Shown here: piece by piece, positions 7,233 through 11,688 of the stretch
Layout: each line of letters begins with the position of its first letter
Numbering within the stretch: position 1 is the first letter of the stretch
Origin: Burkholderiales bacterium
GTDB taxonomy: Bacteria; Pseudomonadota; Gammaproteobacteria; Burkholderiales; Burkholderiaceae_C
Length of the DNA: 11,688 nucleotides
Direction: 5' to 3'
Assembly (NCBI GenBank): GCA_947462175.1
Contig: CANHOE010000047.1
Location: forward strand, 1 to 11,688
Made by a program: the position numbers and the translations under genes
Notes under the pieces: generated by a model
Databases searched by the model: none
Told to the model about the DNA's origin: nothing
Seen by the model: only the letters and a program-made list of their open reading frames with translations

Positions 7233-7276
7233 CGGCAACCCCTTCGCGCGCAGCCGAGTGACTGCCGTGTGCTCAT
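7229..7276 (-). other. 15-codon mini-ORF bridging lptF and lptG
   Basis: An ATG (7276-7274) overlaps the lptF TGA as ATGA and opens a 15-codon frame (MSTRQSLGCARRGCR) whose TGA (7231-7229) overlaps the lptG ATG, again as ATGA. It could carry terminating ribosomes across the gap and couple translation of the two permease subunits, which must be made in equal amounts. No protein family is recognisable, it has no visible ribosome site of its own, and it may be chance. Confidence 0.3.
7239..7245 (-). promoter_or_regulatory. Ribosome binding site of lptG
   Basis: GAAGGGG on the minus strand ends 6 nt before the ATG at 7232. It decides between ATG 7232, TTG 7238 (too close) and ATG 7220. It is one of the few recognisable Shine-Dalgarno sequences in the window. 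Confidence 0.6.
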
Positions 7277-8478
7277 GACGCCCTCACGGTGCGCCGGTTC
7301 GCCCGGGTGCGGGTACGGTCGATCAGCGCTTCGATCGCCATCACCGCGCGCAGCACGGGGTTGTCTCCCGGCCACGCCAGGCTGCGGCGGAAGATCCAGA
7401 TGCTCAGCGCTGCAAACACGACAAATGGTGTCCACACCGCCGCAGCGGGCGGCAGACGACCTGATTGACCCAGGCTGGTGCCCAGCTGGAGTGCGTGATC
7501 GAGACCCAGCAAGGCCACCGTTGCAAACACCACGCCTGGCGTGCGGCGTCCTCGCTTGGACGCCATGCCCAGAGGCAATGCCAACAAGGGCAGGAGCGGG
7601 AATATGAACGCCCGCGCCAAGCGGTTGTGAAACTCCGCTGCAGGCTTGGTTTGGTAGCCGTTCTGGTGCATGTTGTGCCACAGCTCAGCCAGTGTCTGCT
7701 CGCGCACCGAGCCGCCGCGCTCAGCCAGCGGTTCGGCCTTGGGCGAGAAATCGCGCTCGGTGGCGCCGTGCACGAAACGGGACAGCGAAATGGCGGTGCC
7801 ATCCTCCTTCGGAGCATCGCTCACCCGCAGCACCAACCCGTCCTCGAACCTCATCCGCAGGCCCTCGGGCGTGGGCACCAGCCGGCCCTGTGCGGCCGTC
7901 AGAATGTCTTCGCCGCTGGCGTCGCGCTGCTCCATGAACACGCCACGCAGGCTCTTGCCATCGTTCCCGATCACGTCGGCGGTGAAGGTGACCCCCTGAC
8001 CAATGTCGACGAACCGGTTTTCCTCGACACGTGAATCCCACCCGGTCTGCAGCACCCGATTCACCACCACGTTGTAACCGTAGCGTGCCAGCGGCTGCAG
8101 CTGGCCATACAGATACAGACTGAACATGGCCAACAGGACGGCCAGCACGAAGTAGGGCGCGGTGATTCGGGCGATTGACCGGCCTGTCACCAGCATCACG
8201 TCGAGTTCGTTGTCGTCGCACATGCGGGCGGCGGCCATGAAGATCGCGGCCGTGAAAGCCATGGGCAGCGCCAGACCCAGGTAGTGCGGCACGAGCGTGG
8301 CGGCCATCACCAGGACGATCGAGGGCTGGGCACCGGCGGACGCCGCCAGATCAAACAAGCGCAGCAGCCGTTCGAGCAGCTGTGCCAGAAGCAGTGCCAA
8401 CAGTGCCAGCGCCAGTGGCCCGGCGATCAGGCGCAGCGCGTAGCGGTCAAGTCGGTCGAATGCGAACCAGGGACGCAA
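7273..8478 (-). CDS. lptF: LptF-like lipid export permease
   Basis: About 401 residues from the TTG at 8478, five bases past the HIT stop; no ATG or GTG fits better, so the start is tentative (ATT 8481 is another option). The N-terminus FDRLDRYALRLIAGPL followed by a long hydrophobic helix, a second and third helix, a coupling segment MCDDNELDVMLVTGRS (about 86-101), a large soluble periplasmic domain (about 130-300) and three C-terminal helices give the LptF layout. LptF and LptG form the heterodimeric core of the LptB2FG ABC transporter that pulls LPS from the inner membrane. The L-D-R-Y-x-L-R start recalls alphaproteobacterial-style LptF. The canonical lptFG pair of many proteobacteria lies divergent from pepA; here the neighbours are a HIT gene and lipid-synthesis genes, so this may be a second, specialised copy. 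Confidence 0.88.
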   Translation of the reverse strand: MRPWFAFDRLDRYALRLIAGPLALALLALLLAQLLERLLRLFDLAASAGAQPSIVLVMAATLVPHYLGLALPMAFTAAIFMAAARMCDDNELDVMLVTGRSIARITAPYFVLAVLLAMFSLYLYGQLQPLARYGYNVVVNRVLQTGWDSRVEENRFVDIGQGVTFTADVIGNDGKSLRGVFMEQRDASGEDILTAAQGRLVPTPEGLRMRFEDGLVLRVSDAPKEDGTAISLSRFVHGATERDFSPKAEPLAERGGSVREQTLAELWHNMHQNGYQTKPAAEFHNRLARAFIFPLLPLLALPLGMASKRGRRTPGVVFATVALLGLDHALQLGTSLGQSGRLPPAAAVWTPFVVFAALSIWIFRRSLAWPGDNPVLRAVMAIEALIDRTRTRANRRTVRAS

Positions 8479-8482
8479 AATC

Positions 8483-8941
8483 TCAGTCCGTTTGCCGCAG
8501 CCAAACGGCGCGCAACTGCGCCAGCAGCGCGTCGCTCGTGGCGGCATCGGGTGCCACCGCGGCGTCGAGCATCGGCGGGCCGGGCCAGCCAGCGTCCAGG
8601 AAGTCGGTGTTGCCGAACCGGCGAGAGCCTTCGTAGCGCGGGATCACGTGAAAGTGCACGTCGGGGTCGACCATCATCAACATCAGGTAATTGATCCGCT
8701 CGTAGCGAACCACATCGCGCAGCGTGCCTTCGATGCGGCGAATCACCGCTCGCATGTCGGCATAGGCTTGCAGACTCACATCGGAGAACGCGCGCACCGG
8801 CTCACGGCAAATCAGCACCAGCGACCCCAGCGCGGGCTGCTTCGGACGCAGCAGCACCGTCCAGTGATCCGTCTGAGCGATTCGTGAGGCCGGGTCACCG
8901 AACTTGATCTCGGTGGCCGTCTTGGGTGCAGCGTCAGCCAT
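8483..8941 (-). CDS. HIT family nucleotide hydrolase/transferase
   Basis: 152 residues, the usual length of a single-domain HIT protein. The block NYLMLMMVDPDVHFHVIPRY (84-103) holds the histidine-triad region. The expected H-x-H-x-H is D94-x-H96-x-H98: the central nucleophilic His and the last His are kept, and the first is Asp. Related bacterial Fhit-like proteins can show variation here. HIT enzymes cleave or transfer nucleotidyl groups (Ap4A, AMP-NH2, NDP-sugars). In this operon, a role in clearing an acyl-AMP or NDP-head-group side product is possible but speculative. The ATG at 8941 lies 58 bp after the metallophosphoesterase stop, and the stop sits 4 bp before the lptF TTG, so the gene probably belongs to the same transcript. 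Confidence 0.88.
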   Translation of the reverse strand: MADAAPKTATEIKFGDPASRIAQTDHWTVLLRPKQPALGSLVLICREPVRAFSDVSLQAYADMRAVIRRIEGTLRDVVRYERINYLMLMMVDPDVHFHVIPRYEGSRRFGNTDFLDAGWPGPPMLDAAVAPDAATSDALLAQLRAVWLRQTD

Positions 8942-8999
8942 GGTCGATTCAGCTCATTTCTCAGGCGCGGTGATTATCGCTTGCAGCCCCGGGGCGCAT
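8942..8999. other. Intergenic gap with GC palindrome after the phosphoesterase gene
   Basis: This 58-bp gap separates two same-strand genes. A perfect 10-bp palindrome GCCCCGGGGC (8986-8995) sits just past the upstream stop, with TGC/GCA flanks that could extend the stem. There is no T-tract. It could weaken read-through or stabilise an mRNA end, but a loopless GC palindrome is weak evidence. No clear promoter for the HIT gene is visible. Confidence 0.25.
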
Positions 9000-9884
9000 T
9001 CACGGCAGGCGCAGTTCGTAGACGCTGTCCGTCTTGAATGCCTGGGCCGAGACCGACCATCGCCGCACCGTGACTTCGATGCTGCGCTTGCCAGCACCGC
9101 CGACCAGTCGCAGCCGATGCCAGCGTGCGCCCTCGTCCTGCGGATTGGGCAGCGCCGTGGACGACGGAACGCAAATGCAAGGAATGGACCCGCTCGGCCC
9201 CGCGATCGTGTCCAGCCGCGCGCTCCGAGCGTGTCCGTGCAAGACCAGCTCAGCCCCGGTACGCCGGAGCACCGCGCGTAATTCGCTGCCATCAGCCAGA
9301 GCCTTGCGCCAGCCGATGGCCCCGGCTGCCGCGGGATGGTGGAGCATCACGATGCGAACCTGTGCGGCGTTGCCTTCGGCACGAAGTGCCTGTTCGAGGC
9401 GCGCAAGTTGATCTGCACCCAGGCGGCCGCGCGCCAGCAACGGCGCGGTCGGCAGCGCCGAATTCAAGCCGATCAGCGAGACATCGCCTACGCGATGCAC
9501 GAATGGCCAGCTTTCCTCAAGTCGCGTCCAGCGGTTCCACAGGCCAAGGCCTTCAGATGCCGGCACGGGCACCAGCGTGTCGTGGTTGCCTGGGACCAAG
9601 CTGATGCGATCGGCCGGCACCAGCGCTGCCAGCCACTCAGCGGCCTGTCGAAACTCGCCGGGCAGAGAGAAATTGGTGATGTCGCCCGTGACCAGCACGT
9701 GATGCACCGCCTGCTCGCGGAGGTCCTGCGCAAGCGCGGCAAGGACCTCGTCGCTTTGCACCGCGTGGCGCTTTTGCCAGGACCAGACGCTGAGCTGCCG
9801 CTTCGAGAACCGCTGGCGCCAAGTCAGATGCGGCTCGAAGGGCAGGTGCAGGTCGGAGATGTGGGCGAGCGTCAAGTCGCTCAT
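9000..9884 (-). CDS. Calcineurin-like metallophosphoesterase
   Basis: 294 residues from ATG 9884 (MSDLTLAHISDLHLPF), the usual beginning of the family; the frame stays open to 10013 but that would overlap the divergent gene. Dimetal motifs in order: D11-x-H13, GD (67-68), GNHD (99-102), HH (182-183) and GHAR (217-220). The last motif is normally GHxH; the final histidine is Arg220 here, so one metal ligand appears changed. The family hydrolyses phosphomonoesters or phosphodiesters (cAMP, nucleotides, lipid-linked phosphates such as UDP-diacylglucosamine). No signal peptide or membrane helix is seen, so it should be cytosolic or peripheral. As the likely first gene of the long lipid operon, it could remove a phosphate from a head-group or lipid intermediate; this is inferred from position only. 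Confidence 0.88.
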   Translation of the reverse strand: MSDLTLAHISDLHLPFEPHLTWRQRFSKRQLSVWSWQKRHAVQSDEVLAALAQDLREQAVHHVLVTGDITNFSLPGEFRQAAEWLAALVPADRISLVPGNHDTLVPVPASEGLGLWNRWTRLEESWPFVHRVGDVSLIGLNSALPTAPLLARGRLGADQLARLEQALRAEGNAAQVRIVMLHHPAAAGAIGWRKALADGSELRAVLRRTGAELVLHGHARSARLDTIAGPSGSIPCICVPSSTALPNPQDEGARWHRLRLVGGAGKRSIEVTVRRWSVSAQAFKTDSVYELRLP

Positions 9885-9994
9885 CGATAATGCGCGGCTG
9901 TTGAGTTGACTCGCTGTCCCAGCGTCCACGTCTTGGAAATTCACCCTCCGATCATGCCAAAAGAATTTTCGCCAGCGGGCAGTGGGTTCGGCTC
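9885..9994. promoter_or_regulatory. Divergent promoter region between phosphoesterase and second phosphatidyltransferase
   Basis: 110 bp between divergent starts, so it should carry promoters for the seven-gene minus-strand operon and for the plus-strand pair. On the plus strand TTGACT (9906-9911) matches a -35 box, but no good -10 lies 16-18 bp on. On the minus strand TTGGCA within TTTTGGCATG is -35-like, also without a matching -10. The GAGTTGACTC block (9903-9912) is partly palindromic. Promoter presence rests on geometry; the exact sites are not resolved. Confidence 0.4.
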
Positions 9995-11122
9995 TTGAGC
10001 ACCGCACCAACATCAGAGCGCCGGATTGCCGGCATCGTCGTCGGTGAATCGCCGCTGCGCCTTTGGGGCCTCACCTCGGCCCAGCGCCTGCAACGGCAGT
10101 TCGCGCGCGCGCAGGCCACCGCCGATGCGCTCGACGCGACACGGTGGGTGATGTTGCGCGCTGACTGGGTCTACGACGACGCCTTCGTGCGCAGCCTCGC
10201 CTCGGCCGATGAAGACCTGGCGCTGACTGCGCCCGATGGGGGCGTCATCGCAATGAGCCTGTCGGCCGCATCGATGCCGGCGACGGAAGCCTCGGCGATG
10301 CTGGCCGACCGGCGCGCGCCAACCGGCGTGCGCCTCGTGACGCCTGCGCAATTGGCCGATGGATACAACGACGTGCTGCGCAAGCGCGAGCCACCGTACC
10401 TGATGCCACTGACGGAAGCCGAGCTGCCCGCCATCGAGAAGCGCATCTTCGCGGGTTCCTACAAGGGCGTCACCGATGTAGTCACGCTGCACGCCTGGCC
10501 CGCCCCTGCGCGGGCGGTGACGCGTTGGTGCGCCAACAACGGCATCTCGCCAAACCAGGTCACTTCGGCCAGCCTGGTGCTGGTCTTCGTGGCCATGTGG
10601 CTGTTCTGGACCGGTCACTACGGCTGGGGCCTGTTGGCGGCCTGGGTCATGACCTTCCTCGACACCGTCGACGGCAAGCTCGCCCGGGTGACGCTGACCT
10701 CGACCCGCTGGGGCAATGTGTTCGATCACTCGATCGACCTGATCCACCCGCCGTTCTGGTGGTGGGCATGGATCGTGGGTCTGCCAGCGGCGGGGTTCAC
10801 CCTCACGCAGAGCAGCCTGGTGCTGACCGTGATCGTCGGTGGCTATGTGCTCCAGCGCATCGAGGAAGGCATCTTCATGGCCTGCTTCAAGATGGACATG
10901 CATGTCTGGCAGCGCTTCGACAGCTGGCTGCGCCTGTACACCGCTCGGCGCAATCCGAACCTCCTGATCCTGAGCGCTTCCCTGCTGGCCGGGCGTCCTG
11001 ACATCGGCATCCTCGTGGTGGCCTGGTGGACGGCGATCTGTCTGTTCATCCATGCGCTGCGCATCGTGCAGGCGGCCTTTGCGCGGCGGCGTGGGCCACT
11101 GCGGTCGTGGTTGTCGGTGTGA
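9995..11122 (+). CDS. CDP-alcohol phosphatidyltransferase, second copy of the same subfamily
   Basis: 375 residues from TTG 9995; no ATG or GTG gives a better beginning, so the start is tentative. The C-terminal half carries the full CDP-OH-P signature D223-x2-D226-G-x2-A230-R231-x8-G240-x3-D244-x3-D248, then HPPFW (251-255) and several membrane helices. The N-terminal ~155 residues are soluble. MLRADWVYDDAFVRSL (53-68) looks like the metal-site strand of a nucleotidyltransferase, but the nucleotide loop is missing. The SYKGVTDVVT linker (155-164) matches the NYKGSTDLLT of the protein at 4960-6171, and the signature regions are closely alike (DGKLARxTLTS, GNVxDHxxDxxHPPFW), so they are paralogues. 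The enzyme should form a phosphodiester from a CDP-activated partner in the inner membrane. It is overlapped by the Tam41-like gene, which could supply CDP-diacylglycerol or a related CDP-lipid. Confidence 0.9.
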   Translation: MSTAPTSERRIAGIVVGESPLRLWGLTSAQRLQRQFARAQATADALDATRWVMLRADWVYDDAFVRSLASADEDLALTAPDGGVIAMSLSAASMPATEASAMLADRRAPTGVRLVTPAQLADGYNDVLRKREPPYLMPLTEAELPAIEKRIFAGSYKGVTDVVTLHAWPAPARAVTRWCANNGISPNQVTSASLVLVFVAMWLFWTGHYGWGLLAAWVMTFLDTVDGKLARVTLTSTRWGNVFDHSIDLIHPPFWWWAWIVGLPAAGFTLTQSSLVLTVIVGGYVLQRIEEGIFMACFKMDMHVWQRFDSWLRLYTARRNPNLLILSASLLAGRPDIGILVVAWWTAICLFIHALRIVQAAFARRRGPLRSWLSV

Positions 11123-11688
11123 GCGTAGAGCCGCTGCGCGACCTCCTGGCCGAGGAGCTGCAGCGCGAGTTGCCAGCCGCTGTCACTCAGCTGGCCGCAA
11201 AGCTGGCCCAACGCGCCAACGGTGCGGCAGCGGCAGTGCTCTTCTATGGATCGAACCTGCGCGATGCGCGTCTGGACGGCGTACTCGACTTCTATGTCTT
11301 GCTCGACCGCGTGAGTGCGTGGCCGGGACCGCGGCTGGCTGCGCTGGCGAACTGGCTGCTGCCACCAAACGTTGGCTACATCGAGGCCACGGTGGAAGGG
11401 CAGGCCCTGCGCGCGAAATACGCGCTGATCAGCGTGGCGCAATTTCGCCGCGGGGTGTCGCCTGCCGCGATCGACACCACCCTGTGGGCGCGCTTTTCAC
11501 AACCCAGCTGCTGTGCCTGGGCGCGCAGTGATGCCGATCGCGAAGCGGTCACCGATGCGGTGCGGCAGGCGGTGGTCACGGCTGCACGCTGGGCCGCCGA
11601 GCTGGGCCCCACGCAAGGTGACGCGCTGTTGTTCTGGCGCACGCTGTTCGCAAACACCTATTCGGCCGAGTTGCGCGTGGAAAAGGGC
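11119..11688 (+). CDS. Tam41-like nucleotidyltransferase (putative phosphatidate cytidylyltransferase), C-terminus missing
   Basis: The first 190 codons are present and the frame is open at the window end. The GTG start (11119-11121) overlaps the upstream TGA as GTGA, implying translational coupling. LFYGSNLRDARLDGVLDFYV (41-60) is a G-S ... D-F variant of the polymerase-beta nucleotidyltransferase motif. It is followed by LRAKYALIS (97-105), ARFSQP (124-129) and NTYSAELRVEKG (179-190). This order, Y-G-S / L-D-F / K-Y-x-x-I-S / R-x-x-x-P / Y-S-x-[DE]-[FL]-R, parallels mitochondrial Tam41 (Mmp37), which makes CDP-diacylglycerol from phosphatidic acid and CTP. No membrane helix is visible, unlike CdsA. 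The match is from remembered motif patterns, so the family call is moderate; a different nucleotidyltransferase is possible. Coupling to a CDP-alcohol phosphotransferase supports CDP-lipid supply. Confidence 0.6.
   Translation, partial: MSVEPLRDLLAEELQRELPAAVTQLAAKLAQRANGAAAAVLFYGSNLRDARLDGVLDFYVLLDRVSAWPGPRLAALANWLLPPNVGYIEATVEGQALRAKYALISVAQFRRGVSPAAIDTTLWARFSQPSCCAWARSDADREAVTDAVRQAVVTAARWAAELGPTQGDALLFWRTLFANTYSAELRVEKG

Noticed and set aside
6552..7607. Plus-strand open frame (351 codons) opposite lptG/lptF
   Set aside because: Gln/His/Arg-rich translation typical of antisense shadow of a GC-rich membrane-protein gene.
8986..8995. GC palindrome as a true intrinsic terminator
   Set aside because: No loop and no T-tract; kept only as a low-confidence note in the intergenic entry.
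9885..10013. Extension of the metallophosphoesterase to 10013
   Set aside because: It would overlap the divergent gene start; the MSDLTLAHISDLH beginning at 9884 is family-typical, and the GTG with GGAGG inside the extension has almost no spacing.
1..11688. Mobile elements, phage genes, CRISPR arrays, RNA genes
   Set aside because: No transposase or integrase motifs, no spaced repeats and no tRNA/rRNA-like segments were seen on either strand.

Overview
The window is gene-dense, high-G+C DNA (well above 60% G+C by eye) from a Gram-negative bacterium. LptF/LptG-type permeases imply an outer membrane. Frequent GTG/TTG starts and the protein families suggest a proteobacterium, possibly Burkholderiales-like, but the order is a guess. 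No rRNA, tRNA, CRISPR array, insertion sequence or phage gene was seen, and nearly all of the sequence is coding.

Layout. (1) Left edge, minus strand: the N-terminus of an acyl-AMP-forming enzyme (1-146, cut by the window), preceded in its operon by a soluble cytochrome P450 (158-1462). (2) Divergent from these, plus strand: an Sfp-type phosphopantetheinyl transferase (1514-2194) and a LicC/IPCT-like phospho-alcohol cytidylyltransferase (2218-3006). (3) Converging on that pair is a tight minus-strand operon, in transcription order: metallophosphoesterase (9884-9000), HIT protein (8941-8483), LptF-like (8478-7273), LptG-like (7232-6168), CDP-alcohol phosphatidyltransferase (6171-4960), YghO/bacterial-ceramide-synthase-like GNAT acyltransferase (4960-3833) and MobA-like nucleotidyltransferase (3836-3060). 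Its last four genes are joined by stop/start overlaps. (4) Divergent again, plus strand: a second CDP-alcohol phosphatidyltransferase of the same unusual subfamily (9995-11122), overlapped by a partial gene (11119-11688) that resembles the Tam41-type CDP-diacylglycerol synthase.

How the genes may work together (inference). The set reads as a lipid assembly and export line. An acyl-AMP ligase and an ACP-priming PPTase would activate a fatty acid. The bCerS-like GNAT would N-acylate a long-chain amine. The P450 could hydroxylate a chain. Two nucleotidyltransferases would supply NDP-activated head groups to two phosphotransferases, the phosphoesterase could trim a phosphate, and the LptF/LptG pair could extract the product toward the outer membrane. 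The best-fitting known chemistry is bacterial sphingolipid (ceramide phospholipid) synthesis, known from Caulobacter and Bacteroidetes. The hallmark genes (serine palmitoyltransferase, ceramide reductase, ACP) are not in this window and should lie just beyond position 1 if the idea is right.
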